64,000 nucleotides of DNA from positions 21,338,853-21,402,852 of the forward strand of contig NC_091946.1 in NCBI RefSeq assembly GCF_041260155.1, in the 5' to 3' direction. The notes below the pieces were generated by a model. It saw only the letters and a list, made by a program, of their open reading frames with translations. It was not told the DNA's origin and made no database searches. The number at the start of each line of letters is the position of its first letter. Position 1 is the stretch's first letter. The position numbers and the translations under genes are program-made. Shown here piece after piece: positions 36,409 to 48,176 of this stretch. Source of the DNA: Ptychodera flava (taxonomy: Eukaryota; Hemichordata; Enteropneusta; Ptychoderidae).

Positions 36409-38397
36409 ATCGACGCATCAGTTATTGTAGTGATGGACGATGAGATGTTGGCCAAGTACCTTCCATTATATGGTGATCGTCTCGCAACAGTTGATTTTTG
36501 CCGAAGATTTTTGCAAGGTGCTCCACGAAACGAAAAAAAAAAAATCAGCACTCTTGAATAAGATTCGGAAAAAATTTGGTCTCCGAAATCGTAACAAGGC
36601 AGACTCAGAGTCATCTGACGATGAAACTAAGTCAGATGAATCAGGCAGTCAAGGCCGACGTTGCCGCCCAAGGCCATTTGGAAATAAATACGCGGCTAAA
36701 GTGGAGAGAAAAGTTGAAATCGGATGGCTGGACTATGACTTCGCACTTAAGTCTTTCAAGCAAGTCCGCAGTAGAAAGGGTGGCGGAACAAGAAGCATAA
36801 CTGTGAAAAAGACAAGTCGAAAGAGCGACCTAATAGAGTTTGGAAAACGATATTTTTTCCCTAATGGTATTTCTCCCAAAGGAAAGGTCGAAGATTTCGT
36901 CTTTGATATCAAAGATATTTCAGAAAACTCACTCGATGATGAGAGCACAGTGGGCCAAATATATGACAGAACTGGGTTTCGAATTTTAAGATTTTACATG
37001 GCAACTACCAGACGACATGTTCTTGGCGATGCAGATGTGGCAGACATCGCTGATCCAGGAGCTTCCACAAATGACAATAATGGTTCTTCACAGCAGCCTC
37101 TTGATGAATCTCCTGCAACAGCGACAGTAACCTTAGATGACACACACATTGTCGCGGAAGTCCCATTATTGACGGATGAGCAAGTAACCATTGATGCTCC
37201 AGCGGAGACAGATGATGTTGAAGATTTGACCAGAGATTCAGATTCAGATGATGTAACAATGTTAACCGCAAATACCCAGGAACATGATAGTGGTTCTGGT
37301 ATTGTCGAGTTGGGTAGCATTGGAAATAGTTTCGAAGATTTAGATGACACTTTATCGCTACCTGTCGACTTGTACTCACCGATGGAATTTCCTGCTATTA
37401 GTCTACAATGCGGCACTCGGGTGCTAGTGATACACCGATCCAAAATGCTGGAGGACATGCTGAATGCATTCTCCGATCCAGGTGTGCTGAATGATTACAT
37501 TGAGTCAAGTTAGTGTTGCCAAACGGAGACGCGGAAGCAGCAAGCGGTACTGGTGTGTTTCGAGATTGTCTTACAGGGTTTTGGGCAGATTTCTACGAAA
37601 GGTGCACGATCGGAAATACTTACCGGGTACCGTATTTACGACACGACTTCACACGAGCTAAATGGGAGGCTGTAGGAAGAATCATCTCCAAAGGCTGGGA
37701 GCAGGGCAATTACCTTCCTATTGGATTAGCTCCGCCCTTTATGCAGGAGGTATTGTTTGGAATGCAAGACAACTTACTGGAGTCCTATCTTTTATTCGTG
37801 TCTGAAACCGAAGGGGACTTGTTTCGCGAAGCTTTGCGAGATTTCCAGTCTGTTGACAAGGAAGAACTGTTAGAAGTTCTCGATGGTCATCAGTGCAAGA
37901 AAGATCCGAGCACCGCTAACATTCGTGACATCGTCATTGAAATTGCCCATAAAGAATTAATTCAAGAGCCGATGTTCGTGATCGAGTCGTGGAGGGCCAT
38001 ACTTCGATCTGTTGCAAATACCATTGGCAACATGAGTTTACTAGACCTGTACGAGGAGAAGAAACCAACGACAAGAAAAGTTGTCAAGATGTTGAGTTTT
38101 CCTGATCCTATTAGTGTGGAGGCCACTACCATGGCCAACAATCTTCGCAGATACATTCGAGAAGTTGATGGTCCGACCTTGAAACGCTTCCTACGATTTT
38201 GTACTGGGTCTGACATCATGCCTGATGATCCTATTAAGATTTTATTTGTAAATCTTGAAGGCATTCAGCGTCGACCAGTTGCACACACTTGTTCAAACTT
38301 ACTGGAATTACCATTACACTACGAAAGCTATCCTGACTTTCGCGCCGACTTTAATGCTGTATTGAACAGTGGTGTATGGCTGATGGACATAGTTTAG
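36409..38397 (+). CDS. HECT-type ubiquitin-ligase-like protein, main exon (frame interrupted twice)
   Basis: After a CATTTCAG acceptor the frame encodes DASVIVVMDDEMLAKYLPLY (SAM-like helical region), then a basic and acidic linker, a conserved GGGTRSITVKKTSRK region with FFPNG, a Ser/Asp-rich spacer, and a HECT-like half. That half includes VFRDCLTGFWADFYERC, RVPYLRHDFTRAKWEAVGRI and, at the end, VAHTCSNLLELPLHYESYPD. HTC-x3-L-x-LP is the catalytic cysteine signature of HECT E3 ligases, with Cys near 38290. As read, the frame shifts by one base in a run of 12 A (about 36531-36544) and again near 37505, so the copy is either decayed or affected by sequencing error. It lies inside the transposon, convergent with the transposase, and is best viewed as cargo. 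A role in modifying host or transposase proteins with ubiquitin is inference. Confidence 0.78.
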
Positions 38398-40617
38398 AGC
38401 GATTTCATAAGAGCTCTGAACAAACGTTACAAAATTTTATAGATGGACTATCCATTTTATACTGTTGAGACATTGTCATTGATGTTTGGCATATGCTATA
38501 ACTGCAATCAAAACTCCAAGCTTCGTTCTTTGTTGTCCTTTTACTTTACTAGATTTACACCATTTGATGACGATTTCTAGTTGTTACTAATGTTAGATTT
38601 TCAGCTTAGTTATTTTGTTAATGTTTAATATTGAAGTATGTTTGAATTTGAAAAATCACTCATAACAAATTAATCTGAGCATTTTCTAAAATTTGTCATT
38701 TTACACACAAAAGAGTTACTAGTGATAGTGTTTGCTAGTCTTGTTTGCTTATTTGTTATGCTATCCAAAGAAGTTTGTTTTTGATCACAGTTACCTTTCA
38801 AAGGTTAGTATTTAAAAACGATGACATATGTTCAGCACATTAGCTTTTTCTTAGTCGATAACTCCAACAATGAAGCCAATAATTTCTCTTTGTTTAACCA
38901 GCTTTACAGTATTCAGTGACAATGTTCTGGTTGTTGGACTTTGCGATATGATGTTATTTTCCTCAGTATAACATTTGAGTTTGTTGTTGCATTTTCCCAA
39001 AACAAGAAATTAACGCATTTGCTAGAGTGAACGTTTTTACTCTTTCCTATCTTACCAAGGTGAACAATGTTTAGTGGTTCCCACGTGAAAGGTTCCATAT
39101 CTGATGATGTAATCTTACGTTTAACATTGTGTTTGCTTTAAAATAAGAACGAGTTTTTATTTTACGTAGTGGCTCAGAACTAATTCATTTGCAATAATTA
39201 TTGAGAGGATACAGTTTATCAACTGATCGGGAAGAAACCCGTGCATTTATTTTTGGCTTGCTATAATTTTAGCCGACATAGTAGAAACCTTTGTACTGAA
39301 TTTATTATCATAGTCACGGTATGCTGTAGATTAAAATGGCGGAAGGCTTGCACTATAAATCTTGGAAAGTTTGGCGATTACTGTTAATGCGCGCGAAAAC
39401 GAAAATTGAAGAAACGGGTGTCTAAGTGGTAAGATGTTATGAGAAAACAGTCGACATAGCAGACAGTCGCAACGAAATTGCAACAATTGCAAACAGCATA
39501 AATAATACTTACTTTCGAAGTTAATGAAAATTATTGTTAGTCAACTTATATCATATAATAATGCCTATCAAAAGTGTGATACTGTCTGTACTCAGTTGTT
39601 AAATTGATAAGGCCAAAGTTTTGGAATTCTGTGTTTTGTATCCATTCAACATTCTAAAGAGTGTGCGGGTAAGTAATTGTAAAACACAGAAAATTTAACA
39701 CACAATAAAAAACTCAGTAAACGTATGCAGAGTGTGCCATATTACATCAGCACATGGTTCAAATTGGTTGTAATATGACGTCATATTACTTGCCGCAATT
39801 TAAAGTCATGGCTTGGTTTTGCGACTGTATGGTGTCAATGATGGAAATCCCTCCAGGGTAGTTTGTTTGTTTTCCTTAAGGTAGCTTTATATGTTCGCGA
39901 TGACCTATTTTTAGACGCGAATTTGAGCACTTAAACAGACCGTTGTACCCATGTATTATATATCACCTAAAAGGTATTTTTATAAAGTTTACGGCTATTG
40001 CAATCAAAAGTGTGGTCGATGAATAGTATTCACGCTTTACGTCAAAATGTGTGACTTTAAAAAGTATAATTCAAGCCAGACTTGGGAAAAACGTCAAAAT
40101 ATTGACGGTAAATTACACCTCACTATGCCGTCTACAAAACGTATCTCAGATTTTTTTAAATGTCTTCGTTTTCACACAATCATTCATCAAAGTTTGGCAC
40201 CCCATTATTCTTACAACTTCGTCAATTTAATTGGCGATAACTTGTGCGTGAGAAAAGTTATGAAAAATAAGATAAAGTTTTATAGACCACATGTTTGACG
40301 AGCATATGTGAAAATTTGATGGAAAAATGCCTAGGCGAGAAAAACGCTTGTTTTGTAAATCGACCATTCTTTTTCATTTTGAACGGCTATAAACGATATA
40401 ATCAGTCAATGAATCACCAAGATAAGATAGACCAAGCAATGATTCTAACCCATGTGTGGTTTAATTTCGATGAAAACACTGTAAACGGTCGAAATCTGGC
40501 AAAAATGGGTGAATTTTAGATGTAACATGCCCTGTCAGTACCGATGAAACGGTGAAATTACATTCTTAACATTCTTACATCCTACCTTCCTTCATACATA
40601 CATATTGCCTAGCGCCC

Positions 40618-40648
<31 letters not shown>

Positions 40649-40686
40649 CATACATACATACATACATACATACATACATACATACA

Positions 40687-40718
<32 letters not shown>

Positions 40719-41395
40719 CATGTCCAACTGTACTTTCTGTCTCGATAATATGAGACAAAATACACAAGTGAGACATCTGCTGCACTGTTAAATTGTTTGA
40801 AAAATCGTGAATGGACGAATCAAAGTGATACCTATTTTGATACAGTACTGCTATACAAAGCTCTGTAAATCATAACAACGACAATCTGAATGTATTGGTA
40901 CCAATTGCGATAGACAGAAATCATCTGATATTAAAAGCTCAATATAATGCATGGAGAGTTCCTGTAAAAATATGAACTGTTACGTTTCACTGCATTGTGA
41001 AATGCCTCGTAAAATATGCTTTGACATATAAAATGCATGAACGTGTTACACGTCACCCCCCTGCAAATCATGTGTGATTGAGGGATGTTCATTGTTAAAA
41101 AACAGACTGTTTCTCTAAGAGAAGATTATATGTTAAAACATAACATAGCTATATTTGTCTTTCCAAAATTGGACAGGCGGGAAAATAGTGTTTATTCGCG
41201 GAGTCTACATATTTAGTGCAATATTGGATTTGATGGTATGGTCAAATACGAGACTATGAATTTACCCAATCGAGCTGCTTTCTATGTGTTGTTTTTGTAA
41301 GTTAGCCTCTATATACCTTCCAACATGAAACAATGATTCGTTGATTTAAAAAAATACTGTAGCGACGTTGTACCTTTCAGTTCATAGATTTGTTT
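38398..41395. other. Transposon interior between the convergent genes
   Basis: AT-rich, with no recognisable protein. A (CATA)n run lies at 40617-40714. Confidence 0.55.
40617..40714. repeat. (CATA)n microsatellite
   Basis: About 24 tandem CATA units. Confidence 0.95.
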
Positions 41396-41749
41396 TCATT
41401 GTTCACTATCGCTATCGGACGAGGGTGGTGCATTCCGGATAGTATTTCTTAACAAGACATACAAGTCAGCTGCTGCATAAGGTTCTGTCGGTACACGTAT
41501 GTCATTATCTTGAATATGCATGCAGCAAAAATCAAAGACTTCCCTATCACATGGATATTGACCTTTCTTAACGCATTCTTCTTTGCAAACATCAATTTCC
41601 TCTTGAGTGACAATTACGGAGCAATCTCGACTGCCGTATATCTGTGGTACTGTGAACATTACATGGGGTCTGCCGATTGGCGAAACAGCATTACGTGACC
41701 TGCTGATTCTGTGACAATTCCACTCAATCACGGCATCGTCAAGTTCTTC
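41396..41749 (-). CDS. Transposase exon 2: Cys-rich C-terminal domain
   Basis: The acceptor ATTTTTTTCAG is followed by EELDDAVIEWNCHRISRSRN, then PHVMFTVPQIYGSRDCSVIV and an acidic end SSDSDSEQ. 117 codons plus stop. Confidence 0.78.
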   Translation of the reverse strand, partial: EELDDAVIEWNCHRISRSRNAVSPIGRPHVMFTVPQIYGSRDCSVIVTQEEIDVCKEECVKKGQYPCDREVFDFCCMHIQDNDIRVPTEPYAAADLYVLLRNTIRNAPPSSDSDSEQ

Positions 41750-42529
41750 CTGAAAAAAATTGAAGTGGCACTCTTATTTCTTTGTCTATTTTGTTATCAC
41801 AGCAGTTTTCTTGTTGTGTCCGCATATTTTCTATTGGCACATGGACTAATATTTTGTCTGTCAGGATTTTCTTTTACAAATTTTCATTTCAAGAAATAAA
41901 AGATTGATAGATTTATTATGTTTTGATAAGGTTTACAAACGTATAACCGAATTTAAAAGAAAACGTAATGATAAGGTTTCTTCACACAGTTTGTGCGAAA
42001 TATTAAAACACAGAAAAGTATTACCTATTGCCATGATATTTAGGGACAAATCGATATCCTCCTAAAATAGGAAGATAAACGCAAAAAGAAAAAATGCAAT
42101 TGTTGCACAATTAATAGAAATGTTGAAATTGTCGGGAAAATCATACTTTTCATTTCATTACATTCCAGCTTCTAAAGCTATCAGCAATAGACCACACATC
42201 GTACTACCCGAGCGTCCAATGAACTTAAGAAAAACAGTTAATGCTCTCAAAAATATTTTTCTTTCAGCAAACACCGTCTACCATTCTATATAGACTGCTA
42301 TTTCCATATTAATTATTTTACAATTTAATGGTTACAATATTTTAACGTCTTCTATGGGGAAGATTGATATGACTTTTTTTTTCTAATTATCAGCGAAAAC
42401 AAATTGCTAACGCTTGCTATGATCATTAAAATGCACTTACTCAAACTCATTTTGTCAGTTGCCTTTTCTTCAGTGGAACACGTGTAATGTCAATATATTG
42501 ATTGATACATCGAGTGGTTGGTTGGTTGG

Positions 42530-42579
<50 letters not shown>

Positions 42580-43773
42580 TATAGGCATTGTTGTCTCCAC
42601 ACTTGCACCTTTTTTATACTCTACAAAATCGCAACTGTCATGAAATACAATTAAGCGAGAGTTAAGAGAGAGTTTGCCACTGTTTTGCCTAATTAATTCG
42701 CGTTTGTGATTTCATTGTCCAGGAATCCATCAATCTCCAAATGTACAGAGAAGAGAAAAAGGAATTGTTAAAACTTTGTAATTTCATGACAGCATGACAG
42801 CCATAACAATTGGCGACATGCAAAGTGTGCTCTCTAACCGAAATAGCATTGTAATGTTTTTGTCGTGAGTAATCTGAGCACAGTGCATGTATTTTACATA
42901 TCAATCTACTGGGGTAATGTAATTATATTTATTTGGTTTGAAGAAAATGTACGAGGACATTACCTGAATTGTTTTCATGAAGCAGAAACGAACTAAATTT
43001 TTATCCAGTGCATCACCACTAAAATGGCCATCACGTTTGAGACCTTCCAAAATGTCAAGCCAATACTGACCACAGTGAGAGCGAAAAATGCCCCACCATC
43101 TTTCGATGCGTTGGTTCAATTGGCTTGTTCCATAATAGAAACAATTTTCATCGTTTCTCATAAATCGCTGCATCTGTTCAACATGTCCATTTTCAGTACC
43201 AAAGTCGGCGCGAACTTTACTAGGACAACGGCCTAAGTTTTGCACAGCATCCATGAAATATCCAGCAATAATTCTCGGATCACTATTACTGTGATAAGCT
43301 TCTGCCCACAAAACATTTCGCGAGTAACCATCAATGCAGCCATTTATTGCTATTCCATAAGGAGTAAGTTTGTCGTACGAATCTAGGTGCCACATAAAAT
43401 TTGGACCTGGCGACGAATACTTCCGACGTCGAAGACGGCCTCGTGTTCTCGATTCCACACCTTGAGGGTCAATAACATGTAAAAGCAGTCGAACGGTCTC
43501 TCTGTCTATGTTTAGGCCATGTTGCAGGCACTTCAAATGCATCCATCTATATCCGTGAAGCCTACCTGACCTGTCGATTTGATCAGTCAAGAACAAGATG
43601 ATATCTCCAATGTTGGAGTAGTGTTTACGCCTGAACAAATGGTTCTCCTTCAGTATTCGCTTCAAATGACGACTGCTTATGACGATGCCATGGTTGGAAG
43701 ACAATAAAGCTAAGATTTCAATGTAGTTTAGCCCCATGTAAAAGTACAAACGAATAGCGTCAAGTCGATCCAT
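41396..43773 (-). CDS. IS3EU-like DDE transposase (integrase-core protein), two exons
   Basis: Joining 43773-42964 and 41749-41396 (minus strand, phase 0) gives 387 residues. The N terminus MDRLDAIRLYFYMGLNYIEI is a helix-turn-helix-like segment. A second DNA-binding part (SRHLKRILKENHLFRRK) follows. The catalytic core has WHLDSYDKL (first Asp), VRADFGTEN (second Asp) and QRIERWW (Glu 33 residues after the second Asp). The Cys-rich C-terminal exon has CKEECVKKGQYPCDREVFDF and CCMHI, a tail I associate with eukaryotic integrase-core proteins. All three acidic residues are present and the frame is uninterrupted, so the gene may be functional. The open frame continues upstream into the 21-bp array, but the natural start is the ATG at 43773, just after the array ends. 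Retroviral or Polinton integrase is less likely because there is no associated polymerase, capsid or protease. Confidence 0.85.
42518..42582. repeat. (TTGG)n/(TTGA)n microsatellite in transposase intron
   Basis: A few TTGG units followed by about 13 TTGA units. Confidence 0.9.
42964..43773 (-). CDS. Transposase exon 1: DNA-binding part and DDE core
   Basis: 270 codons ending AATTCAG|GTAATG. The open frame runs on for a few codons past the donor to a stop at 42901, which would remove the Cys-rich tail if unspliced. Confidence 0.83.
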
Positions 43774-43798
43774 TGTAGCAAAGCTTTCAAGGTTGTGA

Positions 43799-46396
43799 AC
43801 TATCTTGTCCTCATGAGATATTATCTTGTGCTCACAAGAAAAAATCTTGTGCTCACGAGATAGTTTCTTGAGAGCACAAGAAAAGATCTTGAGAGCACAA
43901 GAAAAGATCTTGTGCTCACGAGATAGTTTCTTGAGAGCACAAGAAAAGATCTTGAGAGCACAAGAAAAGATCTTGAGAGCACAAGAAAAGATCTTGTGCG
44001 CACAAGAAAAGATCTTGAGAGCACAAGAAAAGATCTTGAGAGCACAAGAAAAGATCTTGAGAGCACAAGAAAAGATCTTGTGATCACAAGAAAAGATCTT
44101 GTGCGCACAAGAAAAGATCTTGAGAGCACAAGAAAAGATCTTGAGAGCACAAGAAAAGATCTTGTGATCACAAGAAAAGATCTTGAGAGCACAAGAACTT
44201 GAGAGCACAAGAAAAGATCTTGTGATCACAAGAAAAGATCTTGAGAGCACAAGAAAAGATCTTGAGAGCACAAGAAAAGATCTTGTGATCACAAGAAAAG
44301 ATCTTGTGCGCACAAGAAAAGATCTTGAGAGCACAAGAAAAGATCTCGTGATCACAAGAAAAGATCTTGTGATCACAAGAAAAGATCTTGTGATCACAAG
44401 AAAAGATCTTGAGAGCACAAGAAAAGATCTTGTGATCACAAGAAAAGATCTTGAGAGCACAAGAAAAGATCTTGTGATCACAAGAAAAGATCTTGAGAGC
44501 ACAAGAAAAGATCTTGAGAGCACAAGAAAATATCTCGTGATCACAAGAAAAGATCTTGTGCGCACAAGAAAAGATCTTGTGATCACAAGAAAAGATCTTG
44601 AGAGCACAAGAAAAGATCTTGTGATCACAAGAAAAGATCTTGAGAGCACAAGAACTTGAGAGCACAAGAAAAGATCTTGTGATCACAAGAAAAGATCTTG
44701 AGAGCACAAGAAAAGATCTTGTGATCACAAGAAAAGATCTTGTGATCACAAGAAAAGATCTTGAGAGCACAAGAACTTGAGAGCACAAGAAAAGATCTTG
44801 TGATCACAAGAAAAGATCTTGAGAGCACAAGAACTTGAGAGCACAAGAAAAGATCTTGTGATCACAAGAAAAGATCTTGAGAGCACAAGAAAAGATCTTG
44901 AGAGCACAAGAAAAGATCTTGTGATCACAAGAAAAGATCTTGTGCGTACAAGAAAGATCTTGTGATCACATGAAAAGATCTTGAGAGCACAAGAAAAGAT
45001 CTCGTGCGCACAAGAAAAGATCTTGTGATCACAAGAAAAGATCTTGAGAGCACAAGAAAAGATCTTGTGATCACAAGAAAAGATCTTGAGAGCACAAGAA
45101 CTTGAGAGCACAAGAAAAGATCTTGTGATCACAAGAAAAGATCTTGAGAGCACAAGAAAAGATCTTGTGATCACAAGAAAAGATCTTGTGATCACAAGAA
45201 TAGATCTTGAGAGCACAAGAACTTGAGAGCACAAGAAAAGATCTTGTGATCACAAGAAAAGATCTTGAGAGCACAAGAAAAGATCTTGAGAGCACAAGAA
45301 AAGATCTTGTGATCACAAGAAAAGATCTTGTGCGCACAAGAAAAGATCTTGTGATCACATGAAAAGATCTTGAGAGCACAAGAAAAGATCTCGTGCGCAC
45401 AAGAAAAGATCTTGTGATCACAAGAAAAGATCTTGAGAGCACAAGAAAAGATCTTGTGATCACAAGAAAAGATCTTGAGAGCACAAGAAAAGATCTTGAG
45501 AGCACAAGAAAATATCTCGTGATCACAAGAAAAGATCTTGTGATCACAAGAAAAGATCTTGAGAGCACAAGAAAAGATCTTGAGAGCACAAGAAAAGATC
45601 TTGTGATCACAAGAATAGATCTTGAGAGCACAAGAACTTGAGAGCACAAGAAAAGATCTTGTGATCACAAGAAAAGATCTTGAGAGCACAAGAAAAGATC
45701 TTGAGAGCACAAGAAAAGATCTTGTGCGCACAAGAAAAGATCTTGTGCGCACAAGAAAAGATCTTGTGATCACATGAAAAGATCTTGAGAGCACAAGAAA
45801 AGATCTCGTGCGCACAAGAAAAGATCTTGTGATCACAAGAAAAGATCTTGAGAGCACAAGAAAAGATCTTGTGATCACAAGAAAAGATCTTGAGAGCACA
45901 AGAAAAGATCTTGTGATCACAAGAAAAGATCTTGAGAGCACAAGAAAAGATCTTGAGAGCACAAGAAAATATCTCGTGATCACAAGAAAAGATCTTGTGC
46001 GCACAAGAAAAGATCTTGAGAGCACAAGAAAAGATCTTGAGAGCACAAGAAAATATCTCGTGATCACAAGAAAAGATCTTGTGATCACAAGAAAAGATCT
46101 TGTGCGCACAAGAAAAGATCTTGAGAGCACAAGAAAAGATCTTGTGATCACAAGAAAAGATCTCGAGAGCACAAGAAAAGATCTTGTGATCACAAGAAAA
46201 GATCTCGTGCGCACAAGAAAAGATCTTGAGAGCACAAGAAAAGATCTCGAGAGCACAAGAAAAGATCTTGTGATCACAAGAAAAGATCTTGTGATCACAA
46301 GAAAAGATCTTGTGCGCACAAGAAAAGATCTTAAGAGCACAAGAAAAGATCTTGAGAGCACAAGAAAAGATCTTGTGCGCACAAGAAAAGATCTTG
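43799..46396. repeat. Right inner array of 21-bp palindromic units
   Basis: About 120 units with centres TGATCA, TGCGCA and GAGAGC in irregular order, plus shortened 14-bp units (CTTGAGAGCACAAGAA) at several places. This is three times longer than the left inner array. It creates frames up to several hundred codons on both strands that are not genes. The transposase start is about 25 bp away. Confidence 0.93.
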
Positions 46397-46997
46397 TAGT
46401 ATCAATCTATTGTAATATTTTACAGAATGAAAATTGGCTTTTAAAGAAATAGCTAGTCACTTAGTTGATGGATCTTGGATAAGTTAAAACTTAGGCCATG
46501 AAAATGTTGACATTTATAAACTTGAATATTGAATTATTCATTTCCTGAAAGTTATGGATTACAAATAAATGCTAAATTTGATCACACTTTCAATGTTCAC
46601 TATACGATAAGATCAGTTAACATTGTGTAAAAATGAACATATACAATTTAAAGTTGACATTGATCAAAGTAAAAGTAATATAAAAATACTGGTAGCACAT
46701 TATATTACAGAATAGAGTACTGTTAACTTATAACAGTCAGTGTACTTCACTGTGTGATTGATAAACCATTATAGTTGACCTCTGCAGTCGAATTTAGAAG
46801 CCATTCAAACCTAATTTTGGACAAGTGAGAGTATAAATTAGATCATTAAAGCATCCCTGATTCCGTTTATTATATAGTTGGCATGAGATTTGAAATTGTA
46901 GTGTCATATACTGCCTCTGAGCTTCAATACATAAATTTTAAACTGTATGGCCGCAAAATGCAAGGCCTTGAATTTTACTCCCTAGGCCAACCACAAA
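46397..46997. repeat. Right unique core of the terminal inverted repeat
   Basis: Inverted partner of 29539-30440, sharing for example TTGATAAACCATTAT and CCAAAATTAGGTTTGAATGG on the minus strand. Confidence 0.82.
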
Positions 46998-47452
46998 AGC
47001 ACGATAAATTATCTTGTGCTCACAAGAAACTATCTTGTGCTCACGAGATAACTTTCTCGAGATCGCAAGATACTATCTTGTGCTCACGAGAAACTATCTT
47101 GTGCTCACAAGATCTTTTCTTGTGCTCACGAGATAGTTTCTCGTGCTCACGAGAAAGATCTCGTGCGCACAAGAAAAGATCTTGTGATCACGAGAAACTA
47201 TCTTGTGATCACAAGAAAGATCTTGTGATCACAAGAAAAGATCTTGAGATCACAAGAAAAGATCTTGTGCGCACAAGAAAAGATCTTGTGATCACAAGAA
47301 AAGATCTCGTGCGCACAAGAAAAGATCTTGTGATCACAAGAAAAGATCTTGAGAGCACAAGAAAAGATCTTGTGATCACAAGAAAAGATCTCGTGCTCAC
47401 AAGAAAAGATCTTGTGATCACGAGATAGTTTCTCGTGAGCACAAGATAATTT
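46998..47452. repeat. Right outer array of 21-bp palindromic units
   Basis: Inverted counterpart of 29129-29538. It includes CTTGTGATCACAAG and CTTGTGCGCACAAG units. Confidence 0.92.
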
Positions 47453-47494
47453 TTAATTTTTTGCTTTCAAACATGTCCCTTATGGGCTTTCATA

Positions 47495-47500
47495 GATCTC
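47495..47500. repeat. Right target-site duplication GATCTC
   Basis: Six bases directly after CTTTCATA, identical to 29076-29081. Confidence 0.88.
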
Positions 47501-47748
47501 TGCTACAGGATGAAAATGCAGCTTTTATACTTAAGTAATCCTTGGAAGTTTTTCAGAAACAAAGTAAATGAGAAGTTGAACATTTTTCGTGTAGAACATC
47601 AGAACATCGATACAGAAGAGAATTATCATCAATGCCAATAACTCTAGCTCTTTCTTTCCTTCCTCACTGCGCCTCAGTATGTCTATATATCTGTCTATCT
47701 TTCTGTTCACCGGTCTGTCTGATGTCTGTCTGTCCCTCCCTTGCTCTC

Positions 47749-47838
<90 letters not shown>

Positions 47839-48097
47839 TACCTATCTCTCTGTCGTAGCACAAACAGTAAATTGCTCACACCGCATTGGAAAAGTTGACG
47901 TGAAACAGCCTATGTTTGCCGGAGTCTCAAAAGAAAGACATTGTCAATCCTGTGAGTTTCATTTATGTATGTGTATGTATGTACGTACGTACGTATGTAT
48001 GTATGTATGTATGTATGTATGTATGTATGTATGTATGTATGTATGTATGTATGTATGTATGTATGTATGTATGTATGTATGTGCGCTTGCGTGTATC

Positions 48098-48176
<79 letters not shown>

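Larger units (their letters stand above)
29082..47494. mobile_element. 18.4-kb IS3EU-like DNA transposon with palindromic satellite arms
   Basis: Both ends are the same inverted sequence (TATGAAAGCCC, then TAAGGGACATGTTTGAAAGC) and each is flanked by GATCTC, a perfect 6-bp duplication. TAT...ATA termini and 6-bp duplications fit the eukaryotic IS3EU superfamily as I recall it, and the encoded DDE transposase fits as well. Each arm has an outer 21-bp-unit array, a unique core and an inner array: left 29129-29538, 29539-30440, 30446-31244; right, inverted, 46998-47452, 46397-46997, 43799-46396. The cores match at roughly nine in ten positions by eye, apart from an extra block of about 300 bp on the left. 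Inside are a HECT-like gene (plus) and the transposase (minus), convergent. The element looks structurally whole; the HECT frame is interrupted twice. Confidence 0.88.

Noticed and set aside
41396-43773. Retroviral, LTR or Polinton integrase
   Set aside because: There is no reverse transcriptase, capsid, protease or polymerase nearby. The 6-bp duplication, TAT...ATA ends and inverted repeats fit a DNA transposon.
42901-46382. Very long open frames with SFLVITR/KIFSCDH repeats (up to several hundred codons, both strands)
   Set aside because: They arise because the 21-bp array unit is a multiple of three and lacks stops. Several frames are open on both strands at once, as expected from a palindromic repeat. 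Only the part downstream of the ATG at 43773 is protein coding.
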